The position numbers and the translations under genes were made by a program. The notes under the pieces are model-generated. The model searched no databases. It saw only the letters and a list, made by a program, of their open reading frames with translations, and was not told the origin of the DNA. Below, piece by piece: positions 47,601 through 58,160 of a stretch of DNA of 64,000 nucleotides (its first letter is position 1; every line of letters starts with the position of its first letter). This stretch comes from Pogona vitticeps (taxonomy: Eukaryota; Chordata; Lepidosauria; Squamata; Agamidae). The stretch covers positions 170,957,001 to 171,021,000 of the forward strand of contig NC_135787.1 in assembly GCF_051106095.1 (NCBI RefSeq). The letters run 5' to 3'.

Positions 47601-47699
47601 AATCCCTTTACTATTGGGGTATTCTGAATATGGCTTCTGGAAACTGGAAATCCAAAACATCTAGAAGGCCAAAGATCAAGAACTTCTGCATTAAAGCAA

Positions 47700-47815
47700 C
47701 TTGTGGTGACCTGATGCCTTCCAGATGTATTGGATGTCAGCTCCTATAATCCCACAACCAGCTATGGGATTATGGGAGCTGTAGTCTAATAGTTCTGGAA
47801 GGCACCATTACAGCG
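47700..47815. repeat. fold-back element ('cagatgtattgg' family)
   Basis: 'gtcagctcctataatcccac' pairs with 'gggattatgggagctgtagt', and the outer 'gccttccaga' with 'tctggaaggc'. Confidence 0.7.
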
Positions 47816-48537
47816 AACTGTCAACCAAGCATTCTCTTTTCAGTCATCACATCAGTTTTTCCAAATCCAGCAATAATTACCTAGCCATACAATGCCAGTA
47901 CGCTATTCCAGATTCACAGGAAAATTGTGTGGGCCAGCAAAAAAGGACCTGATGGAATATCCTAACACCCCAACTTAACATGAGTGCTTTGTACTGGCGC
48001 CTGACTCAACAGCAACTCCTGGGCACAAGCAACCCAATTAAGCCGTTAGTTCCATTTTAATTTAAGGAAGGTTGGACATCATGGCCCAAAGGGAAAACAT
48101 GCCAACAGCTGGTTAAAAATAAAGACCAACTTCCATGGTGTGAAGGCAGAAAAGCACCTCTCAGGAAAATGTGTGAAGACTTCTTTCCATTTTCTTCTCC
48201 AGCAAAAGGAAAATACGGGTGTGTAAGGCCTCTCCCTTGTCCCACCAAACAACTCTGGGGAATAAGAAACATGGATGGCTTTGGCCTCTTGTACCTAATC
48301 ATTCTTTCCAGCTTTCCTGACTCCAGAGAGGCTGAGAATGTCTTTGCTTTGTGCTCCCAAGAAAGGCATAAATGGCATATTCTCACTTTTTCATGCAATT
48401 TGTTTTAGAACAGCAAAGCAATGGCTACTATATCACTATCTAGAGTTGCACTCTGGCCTAGTAAACACAGATGAACCTCTTCAGGAAAAAAAAAGACACA
48501 GCCACCTGCACTTCCTGCTCAGGGCTATGTGAATGCC

Positions 48538-49907
48538 ACAATTCTGTTGGAGCAATCATCTCACTAACCACGTAGATAGCTTCGACTGCTTCATTATTCT
48601 CTTTGGTTGCTTTCTTGAAGAAATCTTGTTGCCTCACTAGACATGTTTTAAGATTGGCAACCTGGTTGGCTCTCTCATCTCCCTGGTATTTTGCATACTC
48701 CTCAGCGTGTCTAGTTGTGTAATGATGTTTCAAATTGTATTCCTTGTGGACCACAATTTTCTCTGTGCGAATAAGACACGTTGGGGTGCCCTTGTGCTCA
48801 ACAAAGAAATATTGCATTTTCCACTTTTCCTGAAATTGTCTGTGCTCATCACCAACCTTTCTCTTCACTGCAGGCTTTGAAAAAGACATGCTTGGGGCTG
48901 TGTAATATATATAATTCTACTTGGTGTCACTGTCGCATTGAAGTTTCAATCAAGCGTTTAGCCAATGCATGGCAAACATTTCAACGCATGGAGAATGTCA
49001 TTTTCGCTTCTTCTTCTTGTAACTGCAGCATGGTGGTTGGCGGATAAAAGCCCAGTAGCAGTCTCCTTTGTTTTTACGCTCGATGTTCATGTCTTTCATG
49101 ATGACATGACACCATGGCATTTGTAGATGGTAGAAAGTACTGGGTTAGTGAGCGCAAAAAAGGCAACTGCTCACAGACTGTTATCCGCCGTGCTGTTGTT
49201 ACAGGAAAAAGAAGCGGAAACAACACCATGCTATTGTTGATGTCATTTGTTTTGATGACTTTAACATCTTATAGAAATATATGTAATGTTCATTGTGTGA
49301 GGTAATGCAAATAGCGCAATGCAAATAAAAAACAATGACCCACAAATAACGGTGCAACCCTATAATTATTCTGGGTTACCGGGGAGGCTGCATTGAGTTC
49401 CTTACTTTTCTTTTATCTTGCCGCGTACACAACCGATTAATTTTATCAGAGAGGGAGACCTCATATTAACTTTCTACGTGCCATTGACGTACGTACGTGT
49501 GTGTGTGTGTGTGTGTACACATTTATATATATACATATAATGTCCCTCTAGGCAGCAACTTAAAAAAACTTTTTTGAAGTGTTGTGAACGGAGCGTGCTG
49601 GGACGAATGTGCGCACGTGCCTAATAGAAATGAGGCAGCCGGCCAGGCATGGAAGAAAATACTTCATGGCAATGCTGCTGTAACTTTCACTCATTGAGAA
49701 TTGTATCTCTGCTTGCATCAAGCCCGGCCGATGTCCCGCCCGCGAGAGCCATATACCCCACCGTGATTGGTAGCTTCGTTCAACTCCACACACAACACTG
49801 TAAAGTGCCATACATATCAAACTCGTGGGTGGCACTAACATCAAACTTTCACATTAAGGCGGGGGCCACAAACGATCATCCCGTGGGCCGCAAGTTTGAG
49901 ACCCCTG
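48538..49907 (-). mobile_element. hAT (Charlie-like) DNA transposon, 5' portion
   Basis: On the minus strand it begins CAGGGGTCTCAAACTTGCGG at 49907, a hAT terminal repeat, runs through about 1 kb of leader and reaches a transposase start at 48889. It stops near 48538 inside the N-terminal part of the transposase; the opposite terminal repeat is missing. A (GT)n run at 49492-49517 lies in the leader. Confidence 0.8.
48540..48889 (-). pseudogene. hAT transposase, N-terminal fragment (BED-finger type)
   Basis: The frame starts MSFSKPAVKRKVGDEHRQF and continues with EKWKMQYFFVEHKGTPTCL, KEYNLKHHYTTRHAEEYAK and later NNEAVEAIYVVSEMIA. This is the N-terminal block of hAT transposases related to ZBED/FAM200/GTF2IRD2-type proteins: BED finger, then the KATKENxAAVEASYVVSEMIA motif. 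The finger's second cysteine (CxxC) is lost (CLIR). No splice donor leads to the catalytic region. It is a decayed DNA-transposon fragment, not a host gene. Confidence 0.8.
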
Positions 49908-49912
49908 ATATA

Positions 49913-50240
49913 CTTGAAAGTCTTCTGGAACTTCCTCTCACAGGAAGTTCAGACTGGCCCCATCTTGGCTGTCCTTCTACAAGCAGACAAAGATCTTTCT
50001 CTTCAGGCAAGCTTTCCCTCGATGACTGGCTGCCTGAACATGATCTTTTTAGATGGATTGTTATGCATCACTGCTTTGACTGTTTCTATTATTGCTTTTG
50101 TTTGCCATTTCTCGGAGTGGTAGCTGTCTGATCCTTTTAAATATGTGATTACTTATCGTTTCTAGCTTAACGATATAAGCTGCTTTAGGTCCTTTTTAAG
50201 GAGAAAGGTGTAGTAAAAATATTTTAAACAAACAAAATAA
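49913..50240 (+). mobile_element. L2/CR1-group LINE 3' end
   Basis: The + strand reads like the L2 C-terminus (QTGPILAVLLQADKDLSLQA in one frame, LFRWIVMHHCFDC in another) and ends with a tail containing 'gctttaggtcctttttaagg' and 'aaataaaataat'. It abuts the hAT terminal repeat at 49907. Confidence 0.8.
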
Positions 50241-50867
50241 AATAATGTGCAATGTCTGCTGAGGTCAAACTGGATGAGTGAGTAAGAATTTTAGTGACCA
50301 CATCATACCTATCTTTCAAGGAGAACAAAGGTGCCCAATCTTTTAGCTCTGAAGCTCACTTCCACAGATACTGGAAGAGCAAGGTTGTAAATGCATGCAC
50401 CCATCCAGATATATGCATACAGGGACACACATTCTCTGATCTAATTTTTATCAATACAAACTTTTTTAAACAATCATAGACAACACAACTCATTACAAAT
50501 GCCTTTAAATGGCCCTTATCTTGGATCATTAGTAAGAGATAACAGATTTCTCTACTTAGCAAAAAAACAAATCAGAACAAACAAATAAAACCTCCTCTCC
50601 CAAGCCAGCTGATCAGCTGTATGCCACACAGCCCACAACCAAGGGACACATTTGACATGCAGCTTGTACTCTTGAATTAGAATATTCAAAATCGATTAAG
50701 CAGAATAAGACAAGTTATACAATAATATTAAGTTGAGATCATTTAGACAGGTTGTGGAATTTAGTGGTTCTTGACATTCTGTACTCGTTGCCACCAGGAA
50801 GTCAGAGGATGCTAGCGAGACTGTTCTTGGCTCTTTTCAAGCCAGCCTGCTTTGGAGGAGCTCATAG

Positions 50868-51325
50868 AATCACAGAATAATTGAGCTGGAAAGGACTCAT
50901 AAGACCATACAGTCCAGCCCCCTGCTCAAGACAGGAATCTAAATCAAAGCAGATCTAACAGATGGTTGTCCAATTTTCTCTTGAATGCCTCTAGCACTGG
51001 AGCGCTCACCACCTCCTGAGGCAATTGGTTCCATTGTCACACTGCTCTAACAGTTGAGAAGGTTTTTCTGCTATTCTGTTGAAAACTGGCTTCCTGTAGC
51101 TTGAGCCCATTATTATATATCCTGCACACTAGGCTGATTGAGAACAGATCCTGCCTCTCCTCTGCACAACTACCTTCCAAGTATTTGAAAAGTGCTATTG
51201 TATCTCCCCTCACTCTTCTTTTCTCAAGGCTAAAAATGTCCAGTTGTTTCAGTCTTTCCTCATAAGTCTTGGTTTCCAGTCCCTCAATCATCCTTGTTGC
51301 CCTGCTCTGAACTCATCTGCAATCA
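50868..51325 (-). mobile_element. CR1 LINE 3' end
   Basis: The minus strand encodes RLKQLDIFSLEKRRVRGD and later NNGLKLQEASFQQNSRKTF, the CR1 C-terminal pattern, and ends in the typical 'attctgtgattctatg' terminus at 50868. Confidence 0.88.
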
Positions 51326-51521
51326 TGCGCTCATGGTGAAAGCTCACTACAAGTGGAGCAATACAAGCCATGCAACTGGTCTGGGAGGGTATCTGTGGCT
51401 AGCACAACACGTACAGGAAACAAATCAAAGCAAGAAAGAGAGAACAGATCTCCAAACAGGTCATCATGAAAGGCTATCACAAGTAGAGCAATAGAAGCAA
51501 CACAATTACTTTGGTCACATA

Positions 51522-51797
51522 CTGTGTTTCCCCGAAAATAAGACAGGGTCTTATATTAATTTTTGCTCCAAAATGCAGTAGGGCTTATTTTCAGAGGATG
51601 TTTTATTTGTTTTCATGTACAACAATCTACATTTATTCAAATACAGTCATGTCATCTTCTGGTTGCTGCACAATGGTGGAGGGTGGGGTTTCACTTAACT
51701 AGGGCTTATTTTTGGGGTAGGGCTTATATTATGAGCATCCTGAAAAAATCATACTAGGGCTTATTTTCAGGTTAAGTTTTATTTTCAAGAAAACAGG
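51522..51797. mobile_element. MITE ('ccccgaaaataagac' family)
   Basis: Left end ctgtgtttccccgaaaataa and right end complement cctgttttcttgaaaataaa form inverted termini. 'agggcttattttcag'-type words repeat three to four times inside in direct and near-direct form. A TA precedes the left end, suggesting a mariner-type family. No coding capacity. Confidence 0.7.
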
Positions 51798-52262
51798 CTT
51801 TTACTTCTGGCCACAATTCATTGAATATAAAAACCACTATAGATATCTCACAACACATTAAATAAGGGTGCTCTGAGATGGGCAACTTAAACTGTCCTTA
51901 CATGGTAACATGCAAATTCTGTTTATGAAGGAGAAAAAAATCAACATTTATGATATGAAAAAACAACTGTGCTTTAGAACAGTTAATCTCAGACATGAAC
52001 TGTGGCTAGATAGGTTGAGAAATATGTTTCTAAACCCCTTGAGAACTGTAACCACAACCCTGTCAAATTCACAACATATGGGGAGTGAAACTGCCTAGGA
52101 AGTGCAATAGACGTGTGTCACTTCAAAACAGGAACGTTGTCCAAATGTTTGGGGATTAGTGAACAGGAAGCTGAAGAAGATAGTCAAGATTACTTTGGAA
52201 GATGGTTCCCTGAAAACACACTCAGATATGGCAATTGAAAACGACTAAGAAGCACGGCTTAC

Positions 52263-52373
52263 CACTTGGACCATTTTTAGATATCTGGCATAGCGTGGAT
52301 CCTTTCCTACAGTTGTGACATTTTTTGCAGCTTCTTCTGTCCTCTGCTGTGCCACTTCAGGCACACTGCCCTG
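52263..52373 (-). CDS. WASHC3: WASHC3 exon 5
   Basis: 37 codons between ctgtgtccag and GTG|gtaagc. The first part (QGSVPEVAQQRTEEA) is diverged from human. The second part contains KDPRYARYLKMVQV, identical to the human block. It leads in phase 0 to exon 6. The variable half belongs to the linker between the coiled-coil head and the conserved C-terminal block. Confidence 0.97.
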
Positions 52374-52544
52374 CTGGACACAGAATACAATGCGGGTCAA
52401 TCTTTATGCAATACGTGGAGAACAAGTTCTAAAGGAGGGACATAACCAAGGGAAAACCTACTTGGGAAACATCAGTTCCTTCAGACTACATATATTATAC
52501 TTATTGCTATATCATCCTCTCCACCCATGCATCTATATTTATAC

Positions 52545-52667
52545 CTTTAAATGAGGAGATACAGTTGTTGATTGTGGATCTATCGAGGCTTGTGGGACTG
52601 GGCCATTTGTGATGCCGGTGCTGGATACTTCAGATTTGACGTCTTCTAAGCCAGGGATGGAGGATAA
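52545..52667 (-). CDS. WASHC3: WASHC3 exon 4
   Basis: 41 codons from LSSIPGLEDVKSEVS to VSPHLK, between ccatttttag and AAG|gtataa. The LSSIPGL start equals human LSSIPGLDDV; the rest is a Ser/Thr/Pro-rich linker that varies between species. Phase 0 on both sides. The donor GTATAA is weak but the frame runs correctly into exon 5. Confidence 0.95.
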
Positions 52668-52986
52668 CTAAAAATGGAGTGTGTCAAGAACAGAACATCT
52701 TTAGCTGATCACCCAGCAGTTGGTACATATTCCCTTTAAGCACTGTCTGAGAATTGCAAGTTACATCAATGAAACACTTGTCACTCAGGCCTTCCTTGCT
52801 TTCTTTTTGCCCTACCGTAGCTATCCACTTCCTGTCTTCCTTTACATTCCAGTTGTCTAAAAATACATTCATTTCTGCCTGCAGCCAAAAGTGGTTTTGA
52901 TTAAAACTGTAAATTATTGCACAGGCAATACCTTCAAATATGCTGAACACTACCAATAAGAAGGAGAAAAAAAATTATAAACAAAC

Positions 52987-53052
52987 CTTTGCGTCCAGAA
53001 TGTTGAGTGTTGTTTCAATTTGCTGAATACGGAGGGAAAGGGCGGACAATTT
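52987..53052 (-). CDS. WASHC3: WASHC3 exon 3 (coiled coil)
   Basis: 22 codons, KLSALSLRIQQIETTLNIL plus DAK; human has KLADLSLRIQQIETTLNILDAK. Heptad-spaced Leu and Ile make a short coiled coil, by which WASHC3 packs with WASHC1 in the WASH regulatory complex (family knowledge; it is the counterpart of BRK1 in the WAVE complex). Boundaries: tttcccag and AAG|gtttgt. Confidence 0.97.
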
Positions 53053-53160
53053 CTGGGAAAGAAAGGAGTGAAATATTACCCGACACTTTACTCACTGCCA
53101 GTCCTACCCTAACACTCTCTTGATAGTTGCTCCATGGCTTTGTTGGTTTTATGTGTCATC

Positions 53161-53317
53161 AGGGTGGATTTGATTTAAATCACAATTTACATTTTAAAAA
53201 CTGAATTTTTGATTATTTAAATCAAAACATCAATCTTTTAATTTGAAATCGTAATTTAAATTGTGATTTAAATTAATTTGATTTTTTAAAAAAACCATTG
53301 CTTTTTATCCACCCTGT
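53161..53317. mobile_element. hAT-like MITE
   Basis: Ends agggtggatttgatttaaat and, complemented, acagggtggataaaaagc are inverted. A perfect 8-bp duplication, gtgtcatc, flanks it (53153-53160, 53318-53325). The interior is AT-rich with 'aatttaaattgtgatttaaa' palindromes. 157 bp and non-coding. Confidence 0.8.
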
Positions 53318-53325
53318 GTGTCATC

Positions 53326-55440
53326 AAGTTGCTTCCAAGTTAGAGTGACTCTAGAAAGGCTTTTGAAGTATGTAGCATGTTTGAAAAGAGGTTTATCTTT
53401 GCCATTCTGCCACCACAATGAGTCTCCATGGGTGAGAAGAGGATTCGAAACCAGGTTTCCTAAGTCTTAGCACAACATGTTATCTACTAACCACACATAT
53501 TTCTACTGCCTAAGGTCTTTGGAGAACAATGTGCAGAACTTAAGCCTTGTTAGACTTGGCTTGGAATATTTTATGAACAGTTAGAGATTATCACATAAGG
53601 CTCTGATATTAATCGCTGAACAGAGTGGTACTCATATCACAAAGATATCTTGCACAGATGCTAGTTCAAAAAACATTTGAGCACACATTTGCTCCTACTT
53701 GCCTATGCTTTTAACTTGGGACCTTTTTTTGGGGGGGGGGACTTTTTCTGTCTTCTGTTACTTACAAGCATTTCTTTTAAACCTAGCCAAAATTTAAGGA
53801 TATGTTGCAATTTGATTCAGGGAGACTGACTGGAAGTGGATTGGAATAAAATAAAATAAAATAAAAGTAATAAAATAAAAATAAATAAGTAGGTGCTAAG
53901 AAGGCAATTGATCTCATGCACTGAAGCATGAGTTATCTTCACACTGACAAATACAAAACTAAACAACTACAATACAGACAGGTTTTTTCTTATCTCCTTA
54001 GATAAAATGTAAAATGCTTTTTTTAAAAAAAGCTGCCAGTTTTGTTAGAAGGAAAGGCTGTTTTTTGTTGGCCATTACTGCCACATAGAGCACTATGACC
54101 AATTAATATAGTGTAAAAACAACATTCATCATACAAGACTCAGGACAAGCATGTTCTTTATGTTACTTATTAAGCTACCAACAAAATCTTGCAGGGCTCA
54201 CCTATAAACACTGCTCAGGTTTAGAAGCAAGCACAGCAAGTCAAGTAAGAGTTCTTTTAAAATGCAAGCTTATTTGCAGAAAGTTAAACCCATAGGAACC
54301 AATATGGCAGCTTAACTAATTGTTGCCATATGCAACCAGCTTCGGCTAGCCTGTTGCCTGGCAGGTCTAAAGCATTCTCACTGTCTCCTGGCAGAGGAGA
54401 ACATTTTTGCCAGGCATGTCGAGCCAAAACCTTTTACACCCTGAGAAACATGCCATCCAGCTAACATAATGGTAGGAGGAGGGGACAGATGTTGACAGAC
54501 GGGTGTCGTTGTTTTTTAAAGACTTTTTGGTTTCCATCTCTTTCTTTATAGATGGTTCTTTGTCCACAGAATGGATGACATTAAAAAGAGAGAGAGAAAA
54601 GACCACACACAAACTTTTAGGATTGTCAATAATCTGTGCTTAAAAAACAGCATTTTAATTCTTATTCAAAATTAGTTTATTTCAGGCCATTTATATATGG
54701 AAAATCTTTTTTTTGTTTGTTTATTTTTGACCTACATGAAGGAAGGTGGCCCAAGGACTGAACATTTTAAACACACTGTTGCAGCTGTCAGTCCTAGGAG
54801 CCTTTCCAGTGGAGGGAGATAAAATTGCAGTCAAGATCATTGTACCAACCCTAGTATTACCCCCTTTCCCTACCTATCCCACTCTTTTGTGCGGTGTTCT
54901 TTCAGACTGGATGTTTGAAGATAAGGATTATGTTTTTAAAATTGATTATATATAAGCCACTTTGAGAGTCTTTTTGGCTGATGAGTATCATAAAAATGTT
55001 ATAAACAAAATAAAGATATAATAAAATAAGCTACCAGCTAACAAAGGTATATACTACTTCCCCTCACTTAGCTAGGCTTAAAAAAACATGGGAGTGGGAT
55101 GTGGGTGGTGGACAAACCTACAAGAGCTTTCGTGCCTAGTAGCTGGAACCTGCAGCCACAGAGGGTCAGGAGACATGGGCCTTCCCAAACCAGATTTGAT
55201 ACAATTAAAAAGTGACATTTAATAACTTAAGAGAGGGATATAGCTTCTGGCTACTAAATCCCAATGTTTGTGGGTTCAATATTTGCTTCTTAGGTTTGAG
55301 ATTCTGGCACTAAGACGCCTTCAGCTCAGAACTGGGAACCACTAAACCCCATTAAATTTTAGACAGGAAACTGGAAGGAAAAGTCACACTTAAGCCACTA
55401 GAGGGTGAGACCACTATGTATTCCAACAACAAGAAATAAG
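53326..55440 (-). other. WASHC3 intron 2, middle part
   Basis: A degraded third-family SINE may lie at 53320-53490, an AAAAT run at 53846-53886; the rest is AT-rich and unrecognised. The open frame 54367-54612 is unremarkable. Confidence 0.4.
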
Positions 55441-55442
55441 TA

Positions 55443-55992
55443 CCGTATTTTTCTGTGTATAAGATGCCCCCATGTATAAGATACCCCCCACACTTTTCTA
55501 ACCCAAAATTAAGAAATCTAAGTGGAGCTTAGCAAGTGTAGGGGAAAAGGGATCAAAGCACTGGAGGATCGCTTTGATCCCTGCTTTCTCCCTTTGTGCT
55601 AAGCCCCGCGCAGCTTTGCAAAATGAGGGGGAAAGAGATCAAAGCTATCCTGCAACTGCATGATCGTTTTGATCCCTTTCCCCCTTATACAGCCATAGGA
55701 TTGCTTTGAGCCTTTCCCTCTCCTTTTGCTAAGCCCTATGGGACTTAGTAAGTAGAAAGGAAAGCAAGGATCAAAGGCATCTTGCAGTGCTTTGATCCCT
55801 GCTTTCCTTTTGCTAAGGCTTAGCAAGTGGAGGGAAAAACAGGGATCAAAGCCCTGCAGGATCACTTTGATCCCTGCTTTCCCCTCCACTTGTTTTTTCT
55901 CTCCTCAGTTTACTTCCGTGTATAAGACAACCCTCAATTTTTAGTCTAAAGATTTTAGACAAAAGTATAGTTTTATACATGGAAAAATACAG
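55443..55992. mobile_element. mariner-like MITE with internal palindromes
   Basis: Ends ccgtatttttctgtgtataa and, complemented, ctgtatttttccatgtataa are flanked by TA (55441-55442, 55993-55994). Inside, 'gatcaaagc' and 'gctttgatc' blocks alternate at least seven times, forming several hairpins, the clearest at 55817-55890. No coding capacity. Confidence 0.85.
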
Positions 55993-56187
55993 TATTTATA
56001 GTTTTTCTTTTAATATTTTAATTTTTTTCAGACTGTGGATAAGTTAAACCATCAATACTGATCTTATAGATATGGGGGTCCGCCTGTACTGGTAGATTTC
56101 AAGTTAAATGACAATGAATAGGCAAAAGGTTTTGACTCCCAAAAGGTTAACAACAGCAACAAATAAGAGTACCCTTCATCAGACACA

Positions 56188-56297
56188 CTTTGTTGTTGTT
56201 GTTTAGTCGTTGAGTCATGTCCAACTCTTCATGACCCCATGGACCAGAGCACGCCAGGCCCTCCTGTCTTCCACTGCTTCCCAGAGTTTGGTCAAAA
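56188..56297 (-). mobile_element. BovB LINE 3' terminus
   Basis: 'gttgttgttgtttagtcgtt' and 'catgaccccatggaccagag' are the complement of the BovB end at 63690-63795. Only about 110 bp is present. Confidence 0.88.
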
Positions 56298-56620
56298 TCA
56301 AACACACTAGACTGATCTAATTAAAAAAGCTTAGAGGGGAAAACTCTAAAATCAACGTAAAAAGTGAAACTAGGTATTTTCCAGTCCCACTGCATTATTT
56401 AACTACACCCACCTAGATACCAACTGCTTCCCCTTACGTAAACATTCATTTATCTGAAGAGTATCTTTCAAAGGGATGATTAGGAGATTCTTTCCTGAAT
56501 TTCCATCTAGTCATGAAATGCAATGCAAATGGACAGCAAGCTCTAGAAATTCAGTCCGCAGCACACATGCACAGAGAATGGGGGTTGGATGTGTGTGCAA
56601 CGTAGGCCATGTATCCATAC

Positions 56621-56719
56621 CTCTTCACAAACAGTAGAAAATCGGTTAAGGAACTGAACTGTGTGGATCACAAACTGGTTTAGAAATGCCACTGTTCGCT
56701 TCTGCTGGATTGCTGGAAC
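56621..56719 (-). CDS. WASHC3: WASHC3 exon 2
   Basis: 33 codons starting VPAIQQKRTVAFLNQFVIH and ending RFSTVCEE, between acaatgcag and GAG|gtatgg. Human differs at one residue (FVVH). This is the highly conserved N-terminal helix of WASHC3. Phase 0 on both sides. Confidence 0.98.
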
Positions 56720-57295
56720 CTGCATTGTACAAACACACACAAAAACATAATAGCATCATGATGGATTCAGTATAACCTTCAGATCTTTCTCCCTCTTCAT
56801 AGTCTGAATTTATATACTTCTCCTGGTTTTGCTTCAGATACATGGAATTTTGCCTCATTATTTACAAACTATTGTTTCAAGTCATGCAAATGTAATCCTC
56901 TCTTCTCCCATATTAGCAGCTGCTGCCAATTTTCTTAGCATGCAAAAAGTGAGCAAACCATGTTCTTTTCTATCCAATACAAATTTGAGATGCCATGGGC
57001 TCCACAAAGATGAAACGGACATATAAGCCTGAATAAAATCACTCTAGCTGGTCCTATCAGTTTGATTTAGAGTTCAGTTTTTAGGCTCTTGGTGCAAGAT
57101 TATAAAACTATTTCTACAACTGTGTTTAGTACACTTCCAGAATCCATCCTATGCCCTTTCCAGAATGCGAAACTTACAATCTGTCTCCACTGCCACAACT
57201 ACAAACCCTAAGTTCAAGTGAGTTCAGCAAGAGATGGGAGTTCTCAAAGGTTAACCCTACAGCCTTAACTGTTAATTCTGCTTGAATCAATGGTA

Positions 57296-58158
57296 CAGTA
57301 GTGCCTCGACTTATGACCATCCCGACTTACGACCAATTCGAGTTACGACCAGCTCCGGCCTCAAAATTTTGCTTCTACTTGTGACCAGAGCTTTGAGTTA
57401 TGATCGGGGAAAAAGGTGGGGAATTTAAATTACTAACCGTTGGCCAGCAAAGAGGCTGCTTCTTTGTAGCTCTTTCGCCCCAACCGTTAAGAGTGTGTGC
57501 ATCGGAGAAGGCTTTGGACTGCCTGGTGCTGCTTTCTGCTTCTGAGTACATACAGGGTTTTGCAGGTTGGGTTTGGGCTGGGGGGGTTATGTTTCTGTGC
57601 TGTGATTTTTTTTGTGTTTTGGTTTTTTTTCTAGTTTGTGTATGTATTTGTGTGTGCACACATGCGTGCGTTTTTTCAGCCCTAGCGCATTCTGATGGGG
57701 CTTAGTCTGTTTGTGTTGTGTGTGTGTCTCTGTGTTTTTTCAGCCCCAGAGCTTTCCAATTGGGTTTGCTCTGTTTGTGTTTTTCTGTTTTTTTTTTCAG
57801 CCCCAGCACATTCTGATGGGGCTTGCTGTGTTGTTATTCTTTTTGGTGATTTTTTTTCCAGCCCCAGAGTGTTCAGCTGGGGCTTGCATTTTTTTGGTGG
57901 TGGTCTTTTTCCCAGCCCTGATGCGTTCCAATGGGGCTTGCATTGTTTTTTGTTTTCTTTTGTTTTTGGTCATTTTTGTTTTTGCCCCCCATGCGTTCCT
58001 ATGGGGCTTGCAATGGGGTTTCTTTTGGTAATTTTTTTCATCTGGAACACATTAATTGCGTTCCAATGCATTCCTATAGGAAATGCTTTGACTTACGACA
58101 ATTTCAAGTTATGACCATCTTCAGGAACGGATTAAGTTCGTAAGTCGAGGCACCACTG
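57296..58158. mobile_element. Tigger/mariner-like element with internal minisatellite
   Basis: Left end CAGTAGTGCCTCGACTTATG and complemented right end CAGTGGTGCCTCGACTTACG are nearly perfect inverted repeats flanked by TA (57294-57295, 58159-58160). 863 bp and no transposase; the open frames inside follow from the tandem repeats. The last 40 bp resemble the end of the 40910 element ('ggaacggatta'). Confidence 0.88.
57670..58020 (+). repeat. degenerate minisatellite, about six units
   Basis: A unit of roughly 50-75 bp, built of 'tttttcagccccag', 'gcattctgatggggctt' and a T/G-rich spacer, repeats six times between the Tigger-like ends. The units differ mostly in spacer length. Confidence 0.85.
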
Positions 58159-58160
58159 TA

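Larger units (their letters stand above)
41589..52262 (-). other. WASHC3: WASHC3 intron 5 (10.7 kb)
   Basis: It holds fold-back relics, a palindromic Penelope insertion, an L2 fragment, a hAT element, a second L2, a CR1 and a MITE. The stretches 42000-43150, 44600-47690, 47830-48530, 50250-50860 and 51800-52260 show no feature I can name. The 46108-46401 open frame is unrecognised. Confidence 0.85.
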
